55,927 nt of DNA from Candidatus Nitrosopelagicus sp. (GTDB taxonomy: Archaea; Thermoproteota; Nitrososphaeria; Nitrososphaerales; Nitrosopumilaceae). The stretch spans positions 1-55,927 of the forward strand of contig JAOMEP010000006.1 in assembly GCA_028345965.1 (NCBI GenBank), in the 5' to 3' direction. Positions 7,877 through 16,560 of this stretch are shown one piece after another; positions within the stretch are counted from its first letter, which is position 1, and each line of letters starts with the position of its first letter. Below the pieces are notes generated by a model. The model saw only the letters and a program-made list of their open reading frames with translations. It was not told the origin of the DNA and ran no database searches. The position numbers and the translations under genes are program-made.

Positions 7877-10318
7877 TTTTCTAATTATTAAAACTGCAAT
7901 AATACTAAAAATAGGAATAACTAATAACACGTACCAATAATTTACTTCTGATTCTTTTATGTCACTAATTGTCTCTACCTTTGGAATTTCTTTATCATTT
8001 GAAATTATCATGAAACTTTTTGAGTACTCATATGGTTTCAGAACATCATCTGATGCTGCAAAAATTTTGATAGTATGAACTCCTTCACTATTTACTGAAT
8101 TTCTATCTAAATTGATACTTGCCATATTATTCACTATATCTTTAGTTCCATTTAGAATGATTTTACCTTCTGAATTTACTATAAAGTAATGAATTTCTGA
8201 CGAGTTTTCTGTTGAAACAAGAATTTTTTCATTTGAACCTAAAACATATGGTTGTGCAAACTCAACTGAGTTGATTGATGGAAATTTAACATCTTCAAAC
8301 TCCTTCCATTTTCCTTGCTCAAAAACATAATTTCCATAATCAAATGATTTGATAACTATCGTCCTTGAATCTGGTGAATATCTGTCTAGATAAAATGGAC
8401 CATTACTAATTACTGCATGGTTGTTTTCATCAATCCATTCTTGACTGGAATAATATCTGATATTCTGAAATCCATTTTGTGGATTGAATTGTTTTAGTGC
8501 ATTTGGTATGTGTTCATTTTCCTCAAAAGTATTCAATTGTATCTTTACTTGATTTGCATCATTTGGAATTATCAATGAAAGCCAATTGATATTTTTTGTA
8601 ATTGATTCTGTACGTGAAAATGAGCTTTTTCCATCAACTACAATTTGTTCCATTGATGCCATAATTTCCCACGGCATACTGCTCCAAACACTTCCCCATG
8701 ATGCAATCTCTCCTGAATCAAAATGCCAAAAATCAGTATACACTTCAATTGTATTATCCCCAATTACACGAATTCCCTTCATTGTATTCAAAATCTGAGA
8801 TGCTTGTGGGGAAAAATCAGCATCATATGTTCTATCATCTTCAGTTCTTTCTGAACCCCATTCTGACAGAAAGTACACTGAATAGATTATGTCATTCATG
8901 TTCATCTCTTGGCCATGATGCCATTGATTAAATTTCAAATCATATGTAATCTTACTTTTTGCAGAAATTCCATTTCCAACTTTATCCCATTTTTCTGAAT
9001 CAGGATTCCATTTTATTGCATCATTTGGAACATCCACTGATGATGCAATTCCATTTGTTTCTACTTCCCATGAACTTCGTATTGGCATCATCTCTCCTGA
9101 AAATGGATGTCCTGTTAAAATTGGGTCTGTAATTGAGAGCCAAATTTGATTACTGTATGTATCACCTAATCCTCCAATAGGATTCCATGCTGCTTGATAA
9201 ATTTGCTTTACACCTACATCTAGTGTTCCTGAATCAGTTCTAACATTAATCGGTGTGAATCTACTTGGAACTCCAGCTCCTAATGCATTGATTATTCCAT
9301 CTACCTCTTGATTCACAACATATTGATCAATTTTACTTGCAAGAAATATTCGAACCGATTCATTTACGCCTTCTTTCATTGCCTCTTTGATTATACTGGT
9401 TCTTTCATCTTTATCATTAAATTCTCCAGAGTAAATTCTTTGAGTCAATTCATCTAATTTTTCATTTTCATAATTCCAGTTTGATGGGTTATTGTTTCCA
9501 GGCATGCTTGAAAACCATGGAGAATACATTTGGGCAAGTGTCACCGAATCATATCTTGTAAAACCTGAACTGCCCCATCCTTCAGTGTATAAACTCCATT
9601 TCTGTTCCGCAGGATTTGAACCATAAACCACAACATATGCCTTATTCAAATCTCCAAATTCTTTATTCACCTTAAATCCAATTTCTTCCAACTCTGATGA
9701 TAGAATTTCCCCTATCGCTTTTCTAACAGGATCATCACTTCTGATAAAAAATGTAATTTCTATTGGTTCATTTTCATAATTCCATATTCCATCAATTTTC
9801 TCTGCTCCACGTATTGTCAATTCATTTGTAATCACTTTCTCTGCAAATGATGGATTGTATCTAAACTGAAAAGTCTCAATCACATCTAAAACTCTCAAAT
9901 ATTCTGCAGAAAAACTTCCATAATTTGAAAACATTGATGTCCCAAATCCTCCTAGTAATTCATTTACAATCAATTCCCTATCAACCAGAAAATTTACCGC
10001 ATATCGTATCTCTTGAATTGAAAAGGGATTGAATGGACCTTCGTCTGTAGGATTTAATAAAATACTGTAGTATCCTCCAGTTGATTCAAACACCTTCAAC
10101 TTCTCTCTAGATTCGGAATCTTCTATTCTGTCTGAAGAAATTCTATAATAGTACATATCGAGATTTCCATTTTTGACCTCTTCTAATGCTGTATTTTCAT
10201 CAAGATATTGTATGAACTTTATCTCATCAACATACGTACCTTTTTGAGCAAATGCTGGTGGAATTATAGATATTAAACAAATAATGATAATTATTTTAAA
10301 AATTTTCAACTGTTTCAA
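7850..10318 (-). CDS. membrane-anchored ABC-type peptide/solute-binding protein (SBP_bac_5)
   Basis: 822-aa extracytoplasmic binding protein of the family that feeds oligopeptide or dipeptide ABC importers. It has an N-terminal signal peptide (ends near PPAFAQ), a long periplasmic-binding fold (for example REKLKVFESTGGYYSILLNP, IQEIRYAVNFLVDRE, ITYDLKFNQWHHGQEMN) and a C-terminal beta domain. A final transmembrane helix (WYVLLVIPIFSIIAVLII) is followed by RKSR and a short tail. C-terminal anchoring replaces the lipid anchor of bacteria. No permease or ATPase lies beside it; the only opp-type ATPase in the window is at 22.1-22.9 kb. Confidence 0.85.
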   Translation of the reverse strand: MKQLKIFKIIIIICLISIIPPAFAQKGTYVDEIKFIQYLDENTALEEVKNGNLDMYYYRISSDRIEDSESREKLKVFESTGGYYSILLNPTDEGPFNPFSIQEIRYAVNFLVDRELIVNELLGGFGTSMFSNYGSFSAEYLRVLDVIETFQFRYNPSFAEKVITNELTIRGAEKIDGIWNYENEPIEITFFIRSDDPVRKAIGEILSSELEEIGFKVNKEFGDLNKAYVVVYGSNPAEQKWSLYTEGWGSSGFTRYDSVTLAQMYSPWFSSMPGNNNPSNWNYENEKLDELTQRIYSGEFNDKDERTSIIKEAMKEGVNESVRIFLASKIDQYVVNQEVDGIINALGAGVPSRFTPINVRTDSGTLDVGVKQIYQAAWNPIGGLGDTYSNQIWLSITDPILTGHPFSGEMMPIRSSWEVETNGIASSVDVPNDAIKWNPDSEKWDKVGNGISAKSKITYDLKFNQWHHGQEMNMNDIIYSVYFLSEWGSERTEDDRTYDADFSPQASQILNTMKGIRVIGDNTIEVYTDFWHFDSGEIASWGSVWSSMPWEIMASMEQIVVDGKSSFSRTESITKNINWLSLIIPNDANQVKIQLNTFEENEHIPNALKQFNPQNGFQNIRYYSSQEWIDENNHAVISNGPFYLDRYSPDSRTIVIKSFDYGNYVFEQGKWKEFEDVKFPSINSVEFAQPYVLGSNEKILVSTENSSEIHYFIVNSEGKIILNGTKDIVNNMASINLDRNSVNSEGVHTIKIFAASDDVLKPYEYSKSFMIISNDKEIPKVETISDIKESEVNYWYVLLVIPIFSIIAVLIIRKSRLSTNNK

Positions 10319-10381
10319 CTAATGCTTCACCTTGGATAAATTTTAGCATTTTAATACAATTGTAATTGAACTGAATTATAC

Positions 10382-11011
10382 ATGAATCCAAAACAGGTTG
10401 TTAAGGGAATCAACGGTATACTTGAAGGTGGAGTGAGCGTTACTGATTTTTCAATTGTTACAGAATTAGATGAAATTAGTGCAAAAGAACTACTATACAC
10501 GCTAGTACAAAATGGGATTGGTACTTGGAATGACGATCTTGTGGATTTCGATATTCCAAATGATAGACTTCAAACAGCATTATTTGCAATCAAATTAGGT
10601 GCTGATGTGGAGTCTGTATCTGAATATCTCACCTGGCGGGATTTTGAATCTATCACTGGATTAATTCTTGAAAAAAAGGATTTTGATGTAACAAAAAATC
10701 TCATCTTAACAAAACCTAGAATGGAAATTGATGTAGTTGGAACAAAAATGGATATTGCGCTGTTGATAGATTGTAAACATTGGAAAACTATGAGTAAATC
10801 TGCATTAAATGAGATTGTAAAAAAACAGGTTGAACGTGTAAAACGATATGTAGCTGATGAAAATATGTCTGCACTTCCTGTCATTGTAACGCTTCACCAA
10901 GAAGAGATTCAATTTATTGAAAATGTGCCAATTGTGCCTATAATGAAACTCTCATCATTTCTAGATGAGTTTGTAGGAAATTTAGATTCTCTTGCGTCTA
11001 TAGAAAAATAA
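10382..11011 (+). CDS. PD-(D/E)XK-type nuclease-like protein
   Basis: 209 aa. The N-terminal ~85 residues are mainly helical and look like a small winged-helix or scaffold domain. The central part matches the restriction-endonuclease-like fold: E89 (DFESITGLIL), D117 (RMEIDVVG) and D130-C-K132 (ALLIDCKHWK), the order seen in Mrr- and Hjc-type enzymes. The acidic residue before K is Asp rather than Glu. No methylase or helicase partner is adjacent, so a solitary DNA repair or processing role is as likely as restriction. Activity and target are unknown. Confidence 0.65.
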   Translation: MNPKQVVKGINGILEGGVSVTDFSIVTELDEISAKELLYTLVQNGIGTWNDDLVDFDIPNDRLQTALFAIKLGADVESVSEYLTWRDFESITGLILEKKDFDVTKNLILTKPRMEIDVVGTKMDIALLIDCKHWKTMSKSALNEIVKKQVERVKRYVADENMSALPVIVTLHQEEIQFIENVPIVPIMKLSSFLDEFVGNLDSLASIEK

Positions 11012-11047
11012 CCTAGTTTAGATATGCCTTGTACATCCAAATAGATA

Positions 11048-11188
11048 TTGAAATTCAAAACTTTAGGTATCATCATGATGATGATTGTTGCAAGTTGTCT
11101 GTTAGTTTCAGTTCTTTCTACTGGTGACTTTAGTTCAGTTGGTGAATACCAGTCTGATAACGACAAGATCTTAGCACGGTCACCATAG
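11048..11188 (+). CDS. putative 46-aa secreted or membrane peptide
   Basis: In the 216-bp gap before DUF2070 a TTG-initiated frame (a downstream ATG at 11075 is an alternative) encodes a basic N-terminus, a hydrophobic stretch (GIIMMMIVASCLLVSVLS, about residues 7-24) and a short polar tail ending LARSP. A signal-like helix in a short frame is the only evidence. No ribosome-binding site or homologue is apparent. The opposite strand carries a competing frame of no clear character. Confidence 0.35.
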   Translation: MKFKTLGIIMMMIVASCLLVSVLSTGDFSSVGEYQSDNDKILARSP

Positions 11189-11227
11189 AGACCCAGGTTA
11201 GAAAAATAGATACTAGCTTTAAACTAT

Positions 11228-12970
11228 CTATAGAAAAATAGCGGCCAAGAATAATCCTGCATCTGCTATTAGACAATATTTTGTAATATTCATTGTCTTA
11301 TCCATTATCTTTGAATAATCTGAAAATATTGTAGGTCCCATGACCTTTACATTTGTCTGATGTTCTAACACCTCAAATGATCCTTCTTTAATTCTTGATT
11401 CAGCTTTTTGTGCCAAATCAAAATACCAGTTTGATAATTCAGGTGGTTTTGATAATACTCCTAATTGATGATATCCATTTCTATTTCTTGCACCGCTTGC
11501 TGTATAGTGTGTATCTGATGTACAAATTTCAATTAACTCTGATCCATTATCTGCAAAGTGCTTGACGATAGTTTCTCTTACTCCATTTTCCATGTTGTTG
11601 GCATCTGCCCATCCCAAAAAGTATTTTTTATTATTTATCTCCAAACATAAAATCGCAATTCCTCCTCCTGCGATATCGTTCTCAGTTAACTCCATGTCTT
11701 CGGAATTGGCAAATCCAAACTTGAACGGATGACTCTCTTTAGTCTTCAATGTATCCAGTGTAGATTTTGCAGCTAAAAGTAAATCTTCTGAATCTTCTTT
11801 TGAAATATCCTTTCCCATGGCATTATGAGTGTCCACAATCATAACTTGCTCAAAATTTCTATTTTCGGCAAACTGCTCAATTTCACTTCTAACGTTTGGT
11901 GGTAAATCTTCCATTCCGTGAGGTGATAATGACAAAAATAACAAAGCAGTTCTATCAAATAACAATCCTCCTGCTCTAGCCTTGTTTATTGTAACTGCTA
12001 CTGGTTCTGTACATACTGCTCCGCCCTGTTGAACTTTACTTTCTTGTAAACTGTTTAGATAATTTTGAACCTCTTTTTGTGTTGGTAAATTAAGATCATG
12101 GTTTGAAATGCTGTGCATGACCATTGCAGTTGAATCCATTTTTTTGTAAATCAGGTCTGTAATGTTACTTCCACCTATAGGATGGAATGGACCTGGATGA
12201 ATGTCTGGTAATACTATTCTAAAATCTTCTTCTTTATCTGATGATTCAAATCTTAATTGTGAAGTAGATACAGTTGACTCTGTTGCACTTTGTTCAATAA
12301 TTTTTTCTAATGGGTCTGGGTCTTTCCTAGACATTGATGTAACATAAGCTTGAATCAATTCATGAGTACTTTTCAATCCTGGTCGTCCTGCTTTGTCCGT
12401 AAGATAAGCCCATGCTGTTGCTAATCCTAAAAATATTGCTCCAAAAAATAATGCCATTGGATTTGTAAGTGAACTAACCCACATCTCTGGTGGTATCAAA
12501 ACTAAATACATTGCTAGAGGCTGAATAAATGCAACTGCCCATGCCTTCTTTAAACTTGCTCCAAGAATTGTTGTAAAAATTCCGATTCTAAAACTTGCAA
12601 ATACAATCATTCCCATTGTAACATAAAACAAATCTAATCCATCCTTTTCAAACAGTCCCATTGCACCAAACCCTATCAGTGTACTAACAAAGAATAATCC
12701 ATTTCCAAATAATGAAACGTGTAATGATTTTGAGTATTCTTTATGTTTTGAAAATAAAATATCTAAAAATTGTGTTCCAACTAATGCACCAATGACTGCT
12801 ATTGTTGGAAATAATAAATCAGTTGAACCCAAATATGTCGCAGCAGTAAATGCTCCAATCAATCCTGCAATTACAATTGATACTGCTAGAGAAATATAAT
12901 GTGATGATGGATTAATCAGTGATAATGTGTATTTGTCGTGTATCTTACTAACGTCGTCTTTTTCAGGCAT
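11228..12970 (-). CDS. DUF2070 family archaeal membrane protein
   Basis: 580 aa. The first ~190 residues form about six transmembrane helices; the remaining ~380 residues are a soluble domain, closed by a final hydrophobic helix (YCLIADAGLFLAAIFL). The soluble part contains the conserved-looking segments VLPDIHPGPFHPIGGSN, MVMHSISNHDLNLP, MIVDTHNAMG and CTSDTHYTASGARNRNGYH. The repeated His and Asp residues resemble a metal or nucleotide site, as in archaeal DUF2070 proteins. Function is not established. It is followed upstream on the same strand by the Sec61 beta gene, 7 bp away, so the two may form an operon. Confidence 0.82.
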   Translation of the reverse strand: MPEKDDVSKIHDKYTLSLINPSSHYISLAVSIVIAGLIGAFTAATYLGSTDLLFPTIAVIGALVGTQFLDILFSKHKEYSKSLHVSLFGNGLFFVSTLIGFGAMGLFEKDGLDLFYVTMGMIVFASFRIGIFTTILGASLKKAWAVAFIQPLAMYLVLIPPEMWVSSLTNPMALFFGAIFLGLATAWAYLTDKAGRPGLKSTHELIQAYVTSMSRKDPDPLEKIIEQSATESTVSTSQLRFESSDKEEDFRIVLPDIHPGPFHPIGGSNITDLIYKKMDSTAMVMHSISNHDLNLPTQKEVQNYLNSLQESKVQQGGAVCTEPVAVTINKARAGGLLFDRTALLFLSLSPHGMEDLPPNVRSEIEQFAENRNFEQVMIVDTHNAMGKDISKEDSEDLLLAAKSTLDTLKTKESHPFKFGFANSEDMELTENDIAGGGIAILCLEINNKKYFLGWADANNMENGVRETIVKHFADNGSELIEICTSDTHYTASGARNRNGYHQLGVLSKPPELSNWYFDLAQKAESRIKEGSFEVLEHQTNVKVMGPTIFSDYSKIMDKTMNITKYCLIADAGLFLAAIFL

Positions 12971-12977
12971 TTTTTGA

Positions 12978-13142
12978 TCAAGGAATTAACAGTATATCTA
13001 GTAACCATGAGACTATGATTAGACTAATTGGAACCGAGACCACAATTTTTGGATCTACTTTAACGCCTTTTGTCTCATCCTCAAAAAATCTTAAAAGACC
13101 TGCACCTGATGCTGGAAGTGGTTGACTTTTACTATCTGCCAT
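12978..13142 (-). CDS. preprotein translocase subunit Sec61 beta (SecG-like)
   Basis: 54-aa protein with the archaeal Sec61 beta plan: a polar N-terminus with SGAGLLRFFEDE (about residues 12-23), then one transmembrane helix (IVVSVPISLIIVSWLLDILL). It is the small, peripheral subunit of the SecYE-beta protein-conducting channel. The ATG at 13140-13142 and TGA at 12978-12980 give the expected size. It lies between the SSSCA1-like gene and DUF2070 on the same strand. Confidence 0.88.
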   Translation of the reverse strand: MADSKSQPLPASGAGLLRFFEDETKGVKVDPKIVVSVPISLIIVSWLLDILLIP

Positions 13143-13179
13143 AACTCAAATCAAGAAATTACGAATAAAAAGTTTTTGA

Positions 13180-13500
13180 CTACTTTTTTAGCTTGGATAT
13201 TGTATCAATGAGTAAATTGATTGATTTTAGTATAATTTGCTGTTTCTCAGGATCTTTTTCCTTTGATAATTCGTCGGTCATATTATGCAATTTATCTTCC
13301 AATTTTTTCACTGGTGAGTCATTTTGAGGCTCACTGACATTTTTTTCAAGTTCTTTGTCTGGTGATTTTCCACAACTTACACATAATGCATTTCCATCTT
13401 TCATAACTCTGACTCCTTTACAGTACGGACATGGTTCACTAAGTAATGTAGCCCCACTAAGTAGCATTTCTATTGCCTTTTTTCTAACATCATCTGACAT
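13180..13500 (-). CDS. SSSCA1 (autoantigen p27)-like zinc-ribbon protein
   Basis: 106 aa. The opening half matches the Sjogren syndrome/scleroderma autoantigen 1 family of archaea and eukaryotes: a helix (MSDDVRKKAIEMLLSGATLL) followed by a zinc ribbon with C24-x2-C27 and C40-x2-C43. A charged, probably coiled-coil tail (EDKLHNMTDELSKEKDPEKQ) completes it. Cellular role in archaea is unknown. It starts 84 bp from the divergent aIF1 gene and lies upstream of Sec61 beta. Confidence 0.82.
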   Translation of the reverse strand: MSDDVRKKAIEMLLSGATLLSEPCPYCKGVRVMKDGNALCVSCGKSPDKELEKNVSEPQNDSPVKKLEDKLHNMTDELSKEKDPEKQQIILKSINLLIDTISKLKK

Positions 13501-13584
13501 GTTCTTACTTATGTTACGACCTAAAAAAATTATATTTGTTCCACTAAGGCTTAATAACCTGATAATTCAAAGCTTTTCGAACTA

Positions 13585-13893
13585 ATGGCGGTAATTTGTA
13601 ATACTTGTGGTCTTCCTGATGATTTATGCGCTTGTGGTGATTTAGACAAAGATAGTTCTCAAATAATTATTCGTTTAGAGACTAGACGATTTAAGAAAAA
13701 AGGAACAATGATTGAAGGATTAGATCCTAAAATTAATAATTTGGAAAGTGTAGCAAAAGAGCTAAAAGGAAAATATGCTTGTGGCGGAACTGCAAAAGAT
13801 GGATACATCTTTTTACAAGGTGATCATAGAGATACAATTAAAGAAGCACTTGTTAAATTAGGATTTTCTGAAGAAAAAATAGAACTTCACTAG
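13585..13893 (+). CDS. translation initiation factor aIF1 (SUI1 family)
   Basis: 102-aa start-codon selection factor acting on the small ribosomal subunit. An N-terminal zinc knuckle (C5, C8, C15, C17) precedes the SUI1 domain, seen in IIIRLETRRFKKKGTMIEGL, the basic loop, and YACGGTAKDGYIFLQGDHRD, ending in the family's last helix and strand. Start ATG is clear. The CPBP protease gene begins 7 bp after its stop. Confidence 0.92.
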   Translation: MAVICNTCGLPDDLCACGDLDKDSSQIIIRLETRRFKKKGTMIEGLDPKINNLESVAKELKGKYACGGTAKDGYIFLQGDHRDTIKEALVKLGFSEEKIELH

Positions 13894-13900
13894 AATTACC

Positions 13901-14893
13901 GTGTCTTTCTTAGAAAATATGTTACAAGGTTTTGGAATTCCTTTCTCTGCTTTAATGTCTGTAATTTTTGGTTTGATGATTGTATCGTTTCCTCTGGGTA
14001 TGTATGCAGTATTTAATTCTGATATTGGAGATGACATTGATTATACATTTCCTCTAGAAAAATTTGATATTTTTATCGCTGGTGTGAATGTACAAGTTCC
14101 ATTAGAATATCAAATTGGTGATCTATTTGTAATTTTTTGGTCTATTTTTATAATTTTATTTACAATTTCATTTTTAGGTCCTAAGAAAAATTTTATAAAA
14201 ATAATTGGAAATATTCTATCAAATGAAAAAATTTCCTTTTCTGACAATTACATGCTTAATATTATCAAATGGTTTTCTATACTTGTTTTAATCTCTGCAG
14301 TAATTACAATAATTCAAGATAGTTTTGGAATTATAACTGAACCGCCTGATACTCAAAATGATCTTATATTATTTTTACAAATTTCTTTGGCTCCAATTAC
14401 TGAAGAAATTGGATTTCGTTTAATCTTAATAGGAATCCCATTATTTTTAATTTATTCACATAAATCATCCATAAAATTTTTCATAAAATCATTATGGACT
14501 CCATATTCCACCTTGCATGTCTATGATAACAAAAAGGCTATTGTGATAATTACAATTGTTGGAATTTTTTTTGGTGTGGCACACGTCATTTCAGGAGAAC
14601 CTTGGACTTCCGGTAAAATTCTCCAAGCATCACTTGGCGGCATAATTATTGGTTGGGTTTATTTTAGATATGGATTAGCTGCTGCAATAATCTTGCATTG
14701 GGCTACTAACTATTTCATCTATTCATACTTATTTTTAATATCTGAAATCAATGGAATTTCTGTACAAAATGCATCTGCTCATTCCATGATTGGAACATTT
14801 GAAATAATTCTAATTATTTCAGGTATAATTTCTCTAATAATGTTATTTCTAAATTATAAAAAATCTGTCAATTCTTCTATAATTCAAGAGTAA
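13901..14893 (+). CDS. CPBP family intramembrane metalloprotease
   Basis: 330-aa polytopic membrane protein from a GTG start. The Abi/CAAX-protease motifs are complete: E168-E169-x3-R173 (TEEIGFR), H228 in FFGVAHV, and H266-x3-N270 (HWATN). These residues form the metal site inside the membrane in Rce1-like enzymes. About eight hydrophobic helices are visible. Substrate unknown; archaeal members may act in prenyl-CAAX-like processing, signal cleavage or stress. It follows aIF1 after 7 bp and ends one base from the convergent cofC. Confidence 0.85.
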   Translation: MSFLENMLQGFGIPFSALMSVIFGLMIVSFPLGMYAVFNSDIGDDIDYTFPLEKFDIFIAGVNVQVPLEYQIGDLFVIFWSIFIILFTISFLGPKKNFIKIIGNILSNEKISFSDNYMLNIIKWFSILVLISAVITIIQDSFGIITEPPDTQNDLILFLQISLAPITEEIGFRLILIGIPLFLIYSHKSSIKFFIKSLWTPYSTLHVYDNKKAIVIITIVGIFFGVAHVISGEPWTSGKILQASLGGIIIGWVYFRYGLAAAIILHWATNYFIYSYLFLISEINGISVQNASAHSMIGTFEIILIISGIISLIMLFLNYKKSVNSSIIQE

Positions 14894-14894
14894 T

Positions 14895-15527
14895 TCAGTT
14901 TTCAATGATTTTTCTAATCTTGTCACAAAATTTTGGTTTAATATTCTGCTTTAGAACAAATTCTAAATCTTCAGTATTGTCAATATCCAACATCAGTCTG
15001 TATATCAAACCAATTACAATCACTACATCTGCGTTTTTTGCAGATTCTATTTGAAAACTGTAACTTCCCTCGTCATATCTGGGTGTCATGGAATTGATTG
15101 GTGTTCTAACTAGTGCGTTTGTACCATCAAAATGTCTTGATGGTACTATAATTGCTGATTTATCTGATGAGAATTTCAATAATTTCTCTAGATCTTCGGA
15201 ATAGAAAAATGGGACATCTAATGGTAGAACAATTGAATGTGTGAATTTGTTATCTATCAAATATTCTTCTGCTAGTCTTACTGCATCATTTACACTGGTC
15301 TCATATTTATCTTGAATTTTTTTACAATCATATTTTTCTAAAATATCTGAAATATTTTCTTCATTCGTAACAACAATTATTTTATCAATTATATTTGTCT
15401 GGCAAACTGTTTTTATGACTTCTTCTAAAAACAACCTACATAATTTTTTTGTTTTTTCTTCCGACAAACATAATCTTGTTTTAGATTTTTGAAATGTCTT
15501 AACAGGAATTATTACTGATGTTTTCAA
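14895..15527 (-). CDS. cofC: 2-phospho-L-lactate (or phosphoenolpyruvate) guanylyltransferase
   Basis: Makes the nucleotide-activated donor (LPPG or its enolpyruvyl form) for coenzyme F420. 210 aa of the nucleotidyltransferase fold: IIPVKTFQKSKTRLCLSEE at the N-terminus (GTP-binding loop), IVLPLDVPFF (about residues 98-107, metal-binding Asp), and IIVPSRHFDGTNALVRTP with RYDEGSYSFQ (about 130-165). It directly adjoins cofD, which ends at 15528, so the two form an operon with cofD upstream. Assignment is firm; the three-carbon substrate used cannot be read. Confidence 0.92.
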   Translation of the reverse strand: MKTSVIIPVKTFQKSKTRLCLSEEKTKKLCRLFLEEVIKTVCQTNIIDKIIVVTNEENISDILEKYDCKKIQDKYETSVNDAVRLAEEYLIDNKFTHSIVLPLDVPFFYSEDLEKLLKFSSDKSAIIVPSRHFDGTNALVRTPINSMTPRYDEGSYSFQIESAKNADVVIVIGLIYRLMLDIDNTEDLEFVLKQNIKPKFCDKIRKIIEN

Positions 15528-16448
15528 CTATAATTTCAATTGTTTTAAAATGAATCCTGCAAGTGCTTCTTCAGCTATTTTATTTTGCATTTTAATTTTT
15601 GTATCTAATACCCGTATATCTAAGCCTTCAATTTTTGAGGCATATGATTTATCTTTTGTATCTATAATCATTTTTGAACATACATCTGCGTAAAATTGTG
15701 CTAATCCAAATACTGAAACTTCAATTCCTGCAGCTTCCATGTATTTGTCTGCAGGTCCACTAAATGATTTATTTCCAACCAACGGTGATACTGCAACTAC
15801 TTTCTTTTTATTTTTAGTTAATTCTTTTCTAACTCCTTTAATTCCCATCATTGGTCCAATGCTTGTTAATGGGTTTCCTGGTGCAATAACTACTAACTCT
15901 GCATCTTGAATTGCAGCTATTGCATCTGGATTTGGTCTTGCTTTGTCTGCTCCAACATATTGAATTCCTTCAATAGTTCCTCTACCTCTATGTTTAACCC
16001 AAAACTCTTGTAAATGCAAGTCTTCGCCATTTGCTGTAATCCTTGTTTCAACTGTATTATCTGTAATTGGAATGACTTTCGACTCGACTGCAAATTTTTC
16101 GCACATCCATTGTGTGATGTCTGAAAGATTCTTTCCGTTCTTTAACATATTAGTTCTCATAAGATGTGTTGCAGCATCTCTGTCTCCAACTCTAAACCAA
16201 GTTTCTTCTCCAAAAACTTCCATTTGTCTTAGAAAATTATTGGTATCTTTTTTTACGCCCCAACCTTTTTCTTCATCTAAAATTCCTGATAATCCATAAA
16301 TTATTGTATCAATGTCTGGACAAACATACATTCCATAAAGCCAGTAATTATCTCCCACATTGCTAATTACTGTAACTTCTTGATCATGAGCTGCAAAACC
16401 TCTGACCATCTTTATTGATCCTGTGCCGCCAGCCAATATTGTTATCAT
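15528..16448 (-). CDS. cofD: 2-phospho-L-lactate transferase (F420 biosynthesis)
   Basis: Transfers the phospholactyl (or enolpyruvyl) moiety to the deazaflavin FO, forming F420-0. 306 aa. It starts ITILAGGTGSIKMVRGF (nucleotide-binding loop), followed by VISNVGDN and YGMYVCPDIDTIIYGLSG, the core of the CofD family. VIAPGNPLTSIGPMM (about residues 194-208) and VAVSPLVGNKSFSGPADKYM (about 227-246) complete it. It lies directly upstream of cofC on the same strand with no gap. F420 is typical of ammonia-oxidising archaea. Confidence 0.94.
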   Translation of the reverse strand: MITILAGGTGSIKMVRGFAAHDQEVTVISNVGDNYWLYGMYVCPDIDTIIYGLSGILDEEKGWGVKKDTNNFLRQMEVFGEETWFRVGDRDAATHLMRTNMLKNGKNLSDITQWMCEKFAVESKVIPITDNTVETRITANGEDLHLQEFWVKHRGRGTIEGIQYVGADKARPNPDAIAAIQDAELVVIAPGNPLTSIGPMMGIKGVRKELTKNKKKVVAVSPLVGNKSFSGPADKYMEAAGIEVSVFGLAQFYADVCSKMIIDTKDKSYASKIEGLDIRVLDTKIKMQNKIAEEALAGFILKQLKL

Positions 16449-16560
16449 AAATTATTATACCGAAAGTCTCAAAACGCTGACTACATATTACTTCTTCCAA
16501 ATGATCGCAAAAAACAATCGCCGAAGTTAGATTTATTATTAAGAGTAAAAAAATCGCTAC

